Part shown: positions 7,567 to 16,456 of the stretch, one piece after another
Layout of the letters: each line of letters starts with the position of its first letter
Numbering within the stretch: position 1 is the stretch's first letter
Assembly: GCF_000973105.1 (NCBI RefSeq)
Contig: NC_015844.1
Location: forward strand, 4,150,501 to 4,214,500
DNA length: 64,000 nucleotides
Reading direction: 5' to 3'
Source: Zobellia galactanivorans
GTDB lineage: Bacteria; Bacteroidota; Bacteroidia; Flavobacteriales; Flavobacteriaceae
Notes under the pieces: model-generated
The model's database searches: none
What the model was told of the DNA's origin: nothing
The model's input: the letters and a program-made list of their open reading frames with translations, nothing else
Position numbers and translations under genes: made by a program

Positions 7567-8718
7567 CTATCTGAATTTAAGGCATACCGGTTGAGGTAGG
7601 CCTATTTTTTTACCCGTAAATGACAGTAATCCCGAGGCTTTGTCCCGTTTAAATACGGCAATGTCGTCGGTTTTTCTATTGGCGACGAGCAGAAAATTAT
7701 TGTCAGGCGACAAAGTAAAATTACGAGGCCAATCCCCTTGAACGGGCTCGGTGCCCAAAGAGGTCATATGCCCATCGTCCGATACCGAAAAAATAGCAAT
7801 ACTGTTATGCCCGCGGTTACTGGCATATAAAAACTTTCCGTCATCGCTCAAATGGATATCGGCACAGGCATTCGGACCGTCATATCCTAAGGGAAGTGTG
7901 CTCTTTTTGTCAATGGCCGTAAAAGTACCGGTCTTGGTATCCATTTCTACCGAAATTACCGAACTGAAGAGCTCATTGATGATAAAGGCCCTATTTTCCG
8001 TTGGGTGAAATATCAAATGGCGCGGTCCGTCACCGGGTTCTAACTGTAAGGCCACATGTGCTTTTTCCAGTGAACCGTCATTGGAGACCGGATAGGCCAA
8101 AATTTGGTCCGTACCAAGGTCTACCGCATAGAGAAAATCGCCCGATTTGCTGAATTTTACACAATGCGCATGGGCCGATTTTTGATTGGGATGTGGGCCG
8201 TTGCCTTTGTGTTGTCGGGCTACGGGCTTTCCGGTTATTTCCCCGTTTTCGTCAACGGCATACATAACAATGCTTCCCGAGCCGTAGTTGGCGGCAGCTA
8301 GAAGGTCTTCACCTGGACTCAATTCAATATAGCAGGCCCCATCACCTTCACTCGGTAAATTGGAGATTTTTTCCAACTGGCTTCCGTCTTCGTTCCATAC
8401 AAAGGCTGAAACGCTCCCAGGCTTTGTCCCGTTGGAAGAGTATACCCTTTTGTCGTCCTTTGACAGGTAGAGGTAACCGGCCCTTCCTTCCTTGGCCACA
8501 TGCTTTGGGTTGGATAGTTCACCTGTTAAGGTGTTGAAATCCAGTTGGTATATGCCCGCATCATCCCCTTCGGCATGCGTGCCGACCAACAATTTTATAC
8601 TTGGCTCAAGAACTTCTTGTTTCACCTCTCCCATGGTCATTTTTTCAGATTTATTCTTGCAGGATACCACTGCAATTACGAGGATAAAAAAAACTGAATA
8701 ATCTAAAAAATGTTTCAT
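7567..8718 (-). CDS. lactonase-fold lipoprotein (6-phosphogluconolactonase-like seven-bladed propeller)
   Basis: The 383-residue product is a lipoprotein (lipobox VVSC, C20), so it sits in the periplasm or at the outer membrane. The rest matches the lactonase family of seven-bladed propellers: repeated segments such as LLVGTHAEGDDAGIYQLD, PGDGPRHLIFHP and DDGKFLYASNRGHNSIAIF. Relatives hydrolyse sugar lactones, for example 6-phosphogluconolactone. An exported copy here could open lactones made by oxidation of algal sugars, which fits the oxidoreductases in the locus. It is the last gene of the leftward sulfatase/GH9 unit, 18 bases after the GH9-like gene. Confidence 0.8.
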   Translation of the reverse strand: MKHFLDYSVFFILVIAVVSCKNKSEKMTMGEVKQEVLEPSIKLLVGTHAEGDDAGIYQLDFNTLTGELSNPKHVAKEGRAGYLYLSKDDKRVYSSNGTKPGSVSAFVWNEDGSQLEKISNLPSEGDGACYIELSPGEDLLAAANYGSGSIVMYAVDENGEITGKPVARQHKGNGPHPNQKSAHAHCVKFSKSGDFLYAVDLGTDQILAYPVSNDGSLEKAHVALQLEPGDGPRHLIFHPTENRAFIINELFSSVISVEMDTKTGTFTAIDKKSTLPLGYDGPNACADIHLSDDGKFLYASNRGHNSIAIFSVSDDGHMTSLGTEPVQGDWPRNFTLSPDNNFLLVANRKTDDIAVFKRDKASGLLSFTGKKIGLPQPVCLKFR

Positions 8719-8736
8719 GTTAAAAGAGGTGTTGGT

Positions 8737-10680
8737 TTAGTTTTTCACGTCTAGCCTGACCGATTTGTCAAGGCCTAGATAGCCGTAAGATAAAACTAAA
8801 AAGCTTACCGACGAATTTTTCGGTATTTTGAAGCTACCAACAAAGGTTCCGGTATTGGCTCCGCTTTCCTTCAAATTGATTTTTTTAGTTTCTTCCCCAT
8901 GCTTTAACAACACCCATCCTTGGTCAATAGCATTTCGGTCAAGGTTTAGGGCCGCCTTCAATTGAATGGTAATGTTTTGGCCTGGTTTTACACTTGATAT
9001 TTCCTCTTTGTGTTTCGCATCAAAAACTTTGAGACTATGGCTTCCTAGGGTAGAGAAGGTCACTGTGGCCTGCCACCCTCGATTGGAGATACCCCAACCT
9101 TCCGTCGCGTAGGCATTTTTTCCGAAAATGCGACCTTCGTTTTTCCCTTCAATAGCTTCGAGTTTTTCGGCAATGGGAAATTGTCCGTCTAAGGGCGAGC
9201 CGTCTAGGGTGCCCCTGACCTTACCGAGTTCGCCGTAGCCATGTGGATGCGACTGTGGCCATCCTTTTTCGACTCCCGGCCAATAGCCCCCGATTTTTAC
9301 GCGATCCTCACTTTTGTTGCTAAGATGGGTTCCTACGGGATTCACACCGAAAACAAAATCGGTTTGCGCCCAGCCCAAGGCACGAAGATCAGGGTCGTTC
9401 AGTAAATGTGCCACGGCGAACATGGAGCCTCCTAAGGCCGGAGCCCCGCCCAATTCCTTGGTTTTGGGGTGGGCCCATTCGGTTTCGCTATGTTTGCGGT
9501 ATTTCCAGAAGTTATTGCTCTTTTGTTTCATATGAAGTGCCCAGGCTTCCAGCTTTTCTTTTGTGCCTTCAGGGGCCTTGTCGGGTGCCAATAATAAAAA
9601 GAACGACAGGGCCTGTGGCGTTATATGTTCGGCATTTCTTATCCACCACATATGACGGGGGTTATTAAAGTCCCAATTGCTAATGATATCGGAAGCGCCT
9701 GATTGCGCCCATTTCAAAAACTTTTCGGGATTACCGTCTTTTTCATGTCTTTCGCATTCGTACATGAAGAGGTTACGAAAGACCGATTGCCCGTAGGCAT
9801 TGCCCATTTCATTAAATTCCTGAAAGCCTTTATCGACCCATTTTGTACTGTACGTCCAAAATCGAACAACCTTATGACGGTCATAAGCTTCCCAATGGTC
9901 TAAACAGGCTTTTCGATATTTTTGATAGGTTTCTTCGGGCAAGTATGGTTTTAAGAAGGAATGATAGGCGGCACAAACGGCAGCCAGTTGGTCTAAGGTA
10001 TTCCAATAATCGTATGTCATTCTCGGCTGTCCTTGATAGCCCAAGGTGCCGTGACGGGTTTTTACGGGGCCATTATAGTCAATGTATTTATAGGCGAATT
10101 CGGCGTGCCAAAGAATAAGGTCGATAAGATCGGCCACTTTTTTGTCGCCCAGTTCGGTTTTCCAATTGTCGAAGAGGGCCGGGTTGCTGGCATATTGTAA
10201 GACTTCGAAGACGGCTTCGAGTCCGTATGCCCCGACGTCACGAGTGGGCCCGCCCCCATAGACCGAAGCCATATCATAGGTTTCCAAATCGGCAAACCCC
10301 CTGGCATCGACAAAAAAGTCATAGGCCAATTTTGAAGATGCGGTTTCCAAAAGGTGGTCGGCTACGGAAAATGGAACCGAATTTCCATGGCCCTCAACCT
10401 TGATGATATATTCATCGTTTGAGCCTGTGGGGTTAAACCCTGAAAACCATCCTTCATTATTCAGGATTTTACCTTCAAATACCGTTTTTGACGTACGGGT
10501 ATTTATAATCTGAAAAGGAGTGTCGTCTTCGGCGCCATAGCAGACAAAGCGTTTAGATTCGCCCATATTATAGCCCAATTGGTTAACGTAGGGTTCGAAT
10601 TTTTTTGGGTCAGGTGTTGATTCTTGCGCAGAACCATAGGCTGAAGCGCATAACAAGGCGGCCAGTAGTATTTTTTTCAT
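8737..10680 (-). CDS. GH9-like glycoside hydrolase with N-terminal Ig-like domain
   Basis: The 647-residue product has a signal peptide (about 1-18). Residues 29-110 match the Ig-like domain found ahead of many GH9 cellulases (YVNQLGYNMGESKRF, then GWFSG). The following (alpha/alpha)6-type region has a GH9 C-terminal motif (FVFGVNPVGTHLSNKS) and a late acidic segment (ATEGWGI) where the catalytic acid normally lies. The usual DAGD motif that supplies the general base is read here as DVGA (148-151), with the second Asp replaced by Ala. Substrate and even activity are therefore uncertain. It lies between a sulfatase and the lactonase-like gene in the same unit. Confidence 0.7.
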   Translation of the reverse strand: MKKILLAALLCASAYGSAQESTPDPKKFEPYVNQLGYNMGESKRFVCYGAEDDTPFQIINTRTSKTVFEGKILNNEGWFSGFNPTGSNDEYIIKVEGHGNSVPFSVADHLLETASSKLAYDFFVDARGFADLETYDMASVYGGGPTRDVGAYGLEAVFEVLQYASNPALFDNWKTELGDKKVADLIDLILWHAEFAYKYIDYNGPVKTRHGTLGYQGQPRMTYDYWNTLDQLAAVCAAYHSFLKPYLPEETYQKYRKACLDHWEAYDRHKVVRFWTYSTKWVDKGFQEFNEMGNAYGQSVFRNLFMYECERHEKDGNPEKFLKWAQSGASDIISNWDFNNPRHMWWIRNAEHITPQALSFFLLLAPDKAPEGTKEKLEAWALHMKQKSNNFWKYRKHSETEWAHPKTKELGGAPALGGSMFAVAHLLNDPDLRALGWAQTDFVFGVNPVGTHLSNKSEDRVKIGGYWPGVEKGWPQSHPHGYGELGKVRGTLDGSPLDGQFPIAEKLEAIEGKNEGRIFGKNAYATEGWGISNRGWQATVTFSTLGSHSLKVFDAKHKEEISSVKPGQNITIQLKAALNLDRNAIDQGWVLLKHGEETKKINLKESGANTGTFVGSFKIPKNSSVSFLVLSYGYLGLDKSVRLDVKN

Positions 10681-10710
10681 CGTCTATTTTGTTTGTAACT
10701 GCAATTTTAT

Positions 10711-12198
10711 TTACTCGGCTATGGCATATTGAAGCTTCAATTTGGCGAGCTCTTTTTTCATTTTTGAAATTTGCTTCGCCACTGTAGATACGCCATATAT
10801 ATTGTTCATTTCCGAAGGGTCTTTCTCTAAGTCGTAAAATTCCCATTCTTCCCCATTGGGCACATCTTCCCCATAAAAACGAATCAGTTTGTAACGCTGG
10901 TTGGCCACACCTTCATGGCGGCGGACCGCATGGGCCCCGGGGTATTCATAATAGTGGTAGTAGATAGATTTACGCCATTTTTTAGGGGATTTGCCCTTTA
11001 ATAGGGGTACGACACTCTTTCCTTGCATATCATCTGGAATGGGGGCGTCGGCCAAGTCAAGAAAGGTTTCTGCAAAATCAATGTTCTGTACCAAGTCGGT
11101 GTTTACGCTTCCTGGTTTTACCGTTCCCGGCCATTTTACGATCAGGGGCGTACGAAACGATTCCTCGTACATAAAGCGCTTGTCGAACCATCCGTGTTCG
11201 CCCATGTAAAAGCCTTGGTCAGAGGAGTAGATAACGATGGTGTTCTCGTCTAGACCTTGTTCTTTAAGCGATTGCATTATCTGGCCCACACTTTCATCTA
11301 CGGACCAGATACAACGTAAATAGTCTTTCATATAGGTCTGATATTTCCATTTCACCAAGGCTTCTCCCTTAAGCTTGGCTGCGGCGAATTTAGCGTAGCG
11401 TTCCTTATATCTCGGGTCATTGGCATAGCGGTCACCTTCGGCCTTTAGGTCAATATGGGTATTCATGCTGGTAGCAATGTCCATCTCTTGTTTATGGGCT
11501 GCCGTAGTGCGGGTGGCATAGTCGTCAAAAAAGTTATCGGGCTCGGGTATTTCTACATCTTCGTATTTGCTCATGTAGCGTTCTGCCGGATCCCAGTTAC
11601 GGTGTGGTGCTTTGTGGTGTACCATCATCATAAAGGGCTTGTCTTGATCGCGTTCGTTTTCTAACCAATTCAGGGCACGGTCGGTAATAACATCGGTAAC
11701 GTATTCGCCTTTGTAGTTTGTGTCACCTTCCTCGGTAATAAAATCAGGGTTGTAATATTTGCCTTGTCCAGGAAGTACCTCCCAATAATCAAAACCCTGC
11801 ATTTTTCCGGGAAGGTGGATCTTGCCGATCATGGCTGTTTGGTAGCCGTTCTGCCGAAGAATTTTTTGAAACTGTTGTTGGTCGTGGTCAAATACGGTCT
11901 TTTTGGTATTGTCCTTTTTTTTGTGGAGGTGGCTCATTTTTCCCGTTAACAACGTGGCCCTACTGGGGGCGCAAATTGAGTTTTCAACATAGGCTTTGTC
12001 AAAGCGCATACCTTCCGCTGCCAATTTATCGATGTTGGGCGTTGGGTTCAGACTTTGTAGCCTACCACCGTAGGCACCAATGGTTTGATAGGAATGGTCA
12101 TCGGAAAAAATCCAGACGATGTTGGGCTTCTTTTCTTGGGCCATGGTAATCAAAGGTAGAAGATAGGCCAGCAAGCAGATGAGTCGATTCAGTTTCAT
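10711..12198 (-). CDS. family S1 formylglycine sulfatase
   Basis: The 495-residue exported sulfatase removes sulfate esters from sugars in the periplasm. After a signal peptide ending near A20 it has the metal-binding DD pair (33-34), the maturation motif C76-APSR followed by ATLLTG, and the GKIHLPG segment typical of S1 enzymes. The C76 cysteine must be converted to formylglycine to be active. A later metal site reads SSDQG, with Gln where many members have Asn. I chose the ATG at 12198 because it begins directly with the signal peptide; an upstream ATG at 12237 would add 13 non-hydrophobic residues. The next sulfatase gene ends 48 bases upstream. Confidence 0.92.
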   Translation of the reverse strand: MKLNRLICLLAYLLPLITMAQEKKPNIVWIFSDDHSYQTIGAYGGRLQSLNPTPNIDKLAAEGMRFDKAYVENSICAPSRATLLTGKMSHLHKKKDNTKKTVFDHDQQQFQKILRQNGYQTAMIGKIHLPGKMQGFDYWEVLPGQGKYYNPDFITEEGDTNYKGEYVTDVITDRALNWLENERDQDKPFMMMVHHKAPHRNWDPAERYMSKYEDVEIPEPDNFFDDYATRTTAAHKQEMDIATSMNTHIDLKAEGDRYANDPRYKERYAKFAAAKLKGEALVKWKYQTYMKDYLRCIWSVDESVGQIMQSLKEQGLDENTIVIYSSDQGFYMGEHGWFDKRFMYEESFRTPLIVKWPGTVKPGSVNTDLVQNIDFAETFLDLADAPIPDDMQGKSVVPLLKGKSPKKWRKSIYYHYYEYPGAHAVRRHEGVANQRYKLIRFYGEDVPNGEEWEFYDLEKDPSEMNNIYGVSTVAKQISKMKKELAKLKLQYAIAE

Positions 12199-12246
12199 AT
12201 AAATGTCATTTTGGTTTTGGTAAATTATGGATGTCAAAAATGTTCT

Positions 12247-13698
12247 TTAGAGTTTGCCGATTTCCCTGTTTTCAGTTCCTCTTTCAATGCCGACGTTCAG
12301 GTCGCCCAATGCTTTACGGGCCTTTTCAACTTCTAGCATCAGTTCTTTTACTTTTTCGGGATGATAGGCGATTACGTTATATCTTTCCCCCGGATCGCGC
12401 ATCATATTGTAGAGTTCGGGCTGCTCTACTACGGTTTTTATTCTTTTTCCTCCTTTGCCATCATTGCCGGGTTCGGTATTATAGCTACTGTAGGTGTGGG
12501 GCAATACCAGTTTCCAATTGCCTTTTCGAACTCCGTTCAAGTTGTTCTTTCCGTGATAGTATAGTATGGTATTACGAGGCGTTTCTGAAAATTGTCCTTT
12601 CCAAAGCGGTGATATGTCTACGCCGTCTATTTTATTGTCGGATAGTTTTCCATTGGTAATCGCCGCGAAGGTAGGAAGCAAATCTACTGCACAGGCCAAT
12701 TTGTCCGAGACCGTTCCTTCTGGGGTCTTTCCTGGCCAGCGAATGATAAAGGGCACTCTTTGGCCGCCTTCCCAGCTTGTGGTTTTACCTTCGCGAAGAC
12801 CTCCTGAAGAGCCCGCATGGTTTCCAAAATTCAACCAAGGTCCGTTATCCGTAGTAAAAATAAAAATAGTGTTGTCAGCTATACCGTTCTGTTTAAGGGC
12901 CTTATCGATTTCGCCAACCGACCAATCGATTTCCATCATAACATCGCCATAAAGGCCTTGTTCGCTCTTTCCCCTAAATTTATCCGATACGCCGAGGGGA
13001 ATATGGCCCATGGTATGGGGTACATATAGAAAAAAGGGCTCATTGGCATTTCTATTGATGAAGTCTACCGCTTTTTCGGTGTATAGGGTTGTCAACTTGT
13101 CTTGGTCTTTTAAACTTTTGACATACGCTATGGTTTTGTTCCCTTCAATAATTGGTAAATCAGGAAACTTAGCTCTATTTTTTTCAGCGGAAAGATGTTC
13201 CCCCGTAGCACTGTCGTGCGGCCACATATCGTTGGAGTAGGGTAGGCCAACAAATTCATCAAACCCATGTTGCAATGGCAAGAATTCTTTTTGCCAACCC
13301 ATATGCCATTTGCCGAAGCAGGCCGTTTTATAATCTTGCTCCTTGAACATTTCGGCCATGGTAAGCTCATCTTTGTTCAAGCCGATCTCATGTCGTGGGA
13401 AAAGCGCTCCCGAGAACCCTATGCGATTTGGATAACAGCCGGTCATAAGACCTGCCCTGGAAGCACTACAAACAGGTTGTGCCGAGTAATAGTTGGTAAA
13501 GCGTGTGCCTTTTGCGGCCAATTGGTCGATATGGGGCGTTTCAAAACCGGTGGCACCATAGACGCCTACATCGCCATATCCTTCATCATCGATAAAAACA
13601 AGAACCACATTGGGGCGTTTGCTATCTTGGTTTTGGGCGATGGAAAAATTAAAGGACAGCAATGTAACTAGAACTAGGGCAAAAGGACTGAATTTCAT
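12247..13698 (-). CDS. family S1 formylglycine sulfatase (CSASR type)
   Basis: The 483-residue exported arylsulfatase-like enzyme has a signal peptide ending near A21, a metal-binding DD pair at 37-38 and the active-site motif C77-SASR with GLMTG after it. Alanine replaces the common proline at the third position, a variant accepted for formylglycine maturation in known sulfatases. Later motifs include FGKWHMG and TTDNGPW. It is the first gene after a large inverted repeat, so it may start a separate transcript with the sulfatase, GH9-like and lactonase-like genes downstream. The target sulfate position cannot be read from sequence. Confidence 0.92.
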   Translation of the reverse strand: MKFSPFALVLVTLLSFNFSIAQNQDSKRPNVVLVFIDDEGYGDVGVYGATGFETPHIDQLAAKGTRFTNYYSAQPVCSASRAGLMTGCYPNRIGFSGALFPRHEIGLNKDELTMAEMFKEQDYKTACFGKWHMGWQKEFLPLQHGFDEFVGLPYSNDMWPHDSATGEHLSAEKNRAKFPDLPIIEGNKTIAYVKSLKDQDKLTTLYTEKAVDFINRNANEPFFLYVPHTMGHIPLGVSDKFRGKSEQGLYGDVMMEIDWSVGEIDKALKQNGIADNTIFIFTTDNGPWLNFGNHAGSSGGLREGKTTSWEGGQRVPFIIRWPGKTPEGTVSDKLACAVDLLPTFAAITNGKLSDNKIDGVDISPLWKGQFSETPRNTILYYHGKNNLNGVRKGNWKLVLPHTYSSYNTEPGNDGKGGKRIKTVVEQPELYNMMRDPGERYNVIAYHPEKVKELMLEVEKARKALGDLNVGIERGTENREIGKL

Positions 13699-13733
13699 AA
13701 AAGTAGAGGTTTGGTAGTTTCGTTTTTGTTAAA

Positions 13734-13796
13734 AAGGACCTTTTTAAAGGAAAAGAGAATGATAAAGGGTTTTCCGTACCCTAAAAAAAGGTCCTT
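13734..13796 (-). terminator. large inverted repeat, likely terminator between two transcription units
   Basis: AAGGACCTTTTT (13734-13745) and AAAAAGGTCCTT (13785-13796) are perfect inverted copies of 12 bases. The 39-base loop contains a smaller hairpin, AGGGT/ACCCT. On the minus strand the outer stem is followed by TTTTTAAC, so it can work as a terminator after the GH117 gene. Its size and nested stem leave open a regulatory RNA role in front of the sulfatase gene. Confidence 0.55.
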
Positions 13797-13879
13797 GCTA
13801 AATTTAGTCTTTTAATTACGTTTTTACTACCGTTTAACAACCGCTCTTGTTACTGTTATAATTTGATAATGAGCTGATT

Positions 13880-15181
13880 TTATCGTCCTTCGGGACTTAG
13901 GTTTTTGCGGGGTGCCTGGGCAAAATAAACCTCTGGTCTGTGCCATACCCCTGTGTTTTTATAGAATGGGTCATCAACGTCAAGGCTTAGGTCGCAATCG
14001 AATCGGGCGATGATCGAATAGCCTTTTTTAGGGTTGTTACTAGCATTGGTAAAGTGGCATAGCCCCCAAGTAACCCCTCTTCCGTTACCCGAATCGGTAA
14101 AGGCATCCGCGGCAAAAGGAGCGGCTGCGGTTGGGGCCAGTGAAACTACCGAGGCAATTTCAAAATTGACACCGTCTTTGGCATATTGCATGGTATATCG
14201 TTCGTTACCATCCTTTATGGCCAATGTGGCCACTCCTTCCTTAAAGGGGAAATAGGTGGTTTCGTGCCCGGAGGTCATTACGGGGTTCAAGGGGTGTTTT
14301 TCAAATGGGCCTAATGGATCATCGGCAATGGCAAGACCGTGTCCCACGGCATATTTATCGCGAATATCGGGCCATTTGTTATAGGCGGCCTTATAGTAGA
14401 GGTGAATTTTTCCTTTGTAGACTATGGGCTGTGGATCATGTGTGGCATCTTGGTCCCATTCGCCCTTCTTTCCGAAAGGAATTACGGAGTCGCCACCATG
14501 TGTCCATGGTCCGTCGGGAGAATCTGCATAGGAAACCGAAACAGGGCACCAATCGCCTCTTAGTCCGCTCGGCTCGTTAAACGCTTGGTAGTATAGATAA
14601 TATTTTCCCTTCCAAACCAAGATGTCGGGTGTAGCCACTGAACGCCATCCGGGCTTAGGCTTTTCGGGTCTTGCAATGGCAACACCCTCTTCTTTCCATG
14701 TTGTTCCGTCTTCACTGGTAGCATACCAAATTTCACATAGGTCCCAATCGGTAGATGGAATCTCATCGGTAGCTTCCTTGGCACGGTTCCAACCGATGGG
14801 GGGCACTTTGGTATCTCTTTTAGTGTAGTAGATATAATATTTCCCATTCACTAAAATGGGTCTTGAGGGGTCTCGTCGAGAGATGGTTCCATCCCCATTA
14901 TTGTAATCAAAGCCTTTAAGACGGGTATATTTGAACTGCGAAAAAAGCTCGTTATCCTGTACCCGGGGAGCGGGATAGCTGAACATACGTTCCGCGGCGG
15001 CACTTAAGGGCATATCCGGTTTTTCGGAGGGCATTTTATGGGGAAATACTTTGTGTTCCGTAGTTGCGGAATCTTCCGTTGGGGTCGACTTGGTTTCCGT
15101 TTTTTGTTCGGAACAAGCGATAAGCGATAGGGCCATTAGAAGACTAAAGGTCGATTGCTTGAGAAAAAGATTGATTTGCAT
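13880..15181 (-). CDS. GH117 family protein, copy 1 (lipoprotein)
   Basis: GH117 enzymes are five-bladed propellers that release 3,6-anhydro-L-galactose from neoagaro-oligosaccharides; other clades have unknown substrates. This 433-residue member has a lipobox ending at C23. It keeps the N-terminal dimerisation segment (SAAAERMFSYP), the motif TISRRDPS with D104, a second acidic site THDPQP (D249) and the SGHET motif (H306, E307). It shares these with the copy at 46522. It is the last gene before the inverted repeat at 13734. Because clades differ in substrate, I do not claim neoagarobiose hydrolase activity. Confidence 0.92.
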   Translation of the reverse strand: MQINLFLKQSTFSLLMALSLIACSEQKTETKSTPTEDSATTEHKVFPHKMPSEKPDMPLSAAAERMFSYPAPRVQDNELFSQFKYTRLKGFDYNNGDGTISRRDPSRPILVNGKYYIYYTKRDTKVPPIGWNRAKEATDEIPSTDWDLCEIWYATSEDGTTWKEEGVAIARPEKPKPGWRSVATPDILVWKGKYYLYYQAFNEPSGLRGDWCPVSVSYADSPDGPWTHGGDSVIPFGKKGEWDQDATHDPQPIVYKGKIHLYYKAAYNKWPDIRDKYAVGHGLAIADDPLGPFEKHPLNPVMTSGHETTYFPFKEGVATLAIKDGNERYTMQYAKDGVNFEIASVVSLAPTAAAPFAADAFTDSGNGRGVTWGLCHFTNASNNPKKGYSIIARFDCDLSLDVDDPFYKNTGVWHRPEVYFAQAPRKNLSPEGR

Positions 15182-15226
15182 AGGTGTTGTTTTAGAGTTT
15201 GAACAGCTTTTGTTTTGAGTCCTATT

Positions 15227-16381
15227 TTAGGGGGCTATTTTTTCTATTTTCAAAGGAATCTGAATGTTGAACGACTCTCGAATTCCCTTGGCATCAAGGG
15301 TGTCGGCCGCACATAAGAGAGCTATAGGTTCGCCGTTTTCCATGTATACTTGCGGACGTTCCAAATGTTCGAACTGTTGGGTTCTTCCGTTTTCCCATTC
15401 GACGATGCGCTTGGAAATTTCAAAATATTTGGCTTTCTCCCATTGGATACCATCTTCCGAATCGTAGTGTACCAAAGAGAATTCTCGTGTTTTACCGTCG
15501 TTTTTTATACGTTTTACAATGGCCCTGAATTTACCATCTTGATACCAAATGTATGGGTCTTCGGCAGGAAAGCGTTCGCCTTCGAAGGTGAAAACGGGAT
15601 TGGGATATTTCTTGAACGGACCGGTAGGACTGTCCGCTATGGCTACCATGTGAACCACGGGGCCACCACCTGGTAAGGGGTCTTTTTTCCCTACGGCCTT
15701 ATAGACCATTAAGATTTTTCCATCGGGCATTTGGCATACCGACGGATTTGAGGTCATTAAGGCATCAAGGGCATCGTCGTTATGAGATATGTCCAAAACA
15801 GGTTTGTCGAACCGCTTCCAAGGGCCGTTGGGCGAATCGGCTACGGCTACCCCTATGCGTTGGTTGTTGCGGTGTACCCAGTTTATTTTAGGTTTTCCGG
15901 GCGTACTTACTATTTTTTTATCGCCCGTATTCCCCATATAATACAGGTAATATTTTCCATTGAACTTATGTACGGTCGGGTTATGGGTCGTAGAACCGTC
16001 CCAGAATTCCGCCCCGCGGTCCGGTAAGGTAACATCTTTATGTCTAAAAGGGCCGAAGGGCGATTCTGATACCGCATGGGCTATTACGGAGTAGTTTACC
16101 CATTCCCAACCAATATTTTTAGGCCATTGGGAGTAAAACATATGGTAAAGTCCGTCTTCGCCCTTGACCATAGAACCGCCCCAGATACTGAGACTGTCGT
16201 TTCTGAATATGGATTTGGGCGAGACCTTTCCGAATTCTATTTTGTAGTCGGAGATTTTACTTTTTTCCGATACTTGGCTTACTGCTGGTGTCTCGGTTGC
16301 CGAGAGGGTCTTTTTTTCGTTCTTACATGCCGTTAGATGGCAAATACCGGCAAAAGCAATGACTAGGCTGAGTGTTTTCAT
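15227..16381 (-). CDS. GH43-like five-bladed propeller lipoprotein, copy 1 (possible new glycosidase group)
   Basis: The 384-residue product is a lipoprotein (LTAC lipobox) with repeated propeller motifs: YHMFYSQWP, GKYYLYYMGN, GVAVADSPNGPW and EDPYIWYQDGKF. These are typical of GH43/GH32/GH117-type enzymes, but it lacks the GH117 SRRD and SGHET motifs. It is homologous to the C-terminal half of the protein at 54202; both have WEW-x-NS-x-AH-x-VSE-x-P-x-GP and LERP near the end. Candidate acidic residues include the D of HNP/HNPD and of AEDPY. I chose ATG 16381 because it begins the signal peptide; ATG 16426 adds 15 polar residues. Confidence 0.75.
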   Translation of the reverse strand: MKTLSLVIAFAGICHLTACKNEKKTLSATETPAVSQVSEKSKISDYKIEFGKVSPKSIFRNDSLSIWGGSMVKGEDGLYHMFYSQWPKNIGWEWVNYSVIAHAVSESPFGPFRHKDVTLPDRGAEFWDGSTTHNPTVHKFNGKYYLYYMGNTGDKKIVSTPGKPKINWVHRNNQRIGVAVADSPNGPWKRFDKPVLDISHNDDALDALMTSNPSVCQMPDGKILMVYKAVGKKDPLPGGGPVVHMVAIADSPTGPFKKYPNPVFTFEGERFPAEDPYIWYQDGKFRAIVKRIKNDGKTREFSLVHYDSEDGIQWEKAKYFEISKRIVEWENGRTQQFEHLERPQVYMENGEPIALLCAADTLDAKGIRESFNIQIPLKIEKIAP

Positions 16382-16456
16382 ATTGTTGTTTTTAATGGAG
16401 CTGAAATGCCATGGGTGGTTTCCCATGTTAAACTTTTATGGGTTAATTTTTTTTAC

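Noticed and set aside
12231-12659. Plus-strand open reading frame over the sulfatase gene
   Set aside because: It lies antisense to a well-supported sulfatase, has a low-complexity arginine/leucine/phenylalanine-rich product and no recognisable domain.
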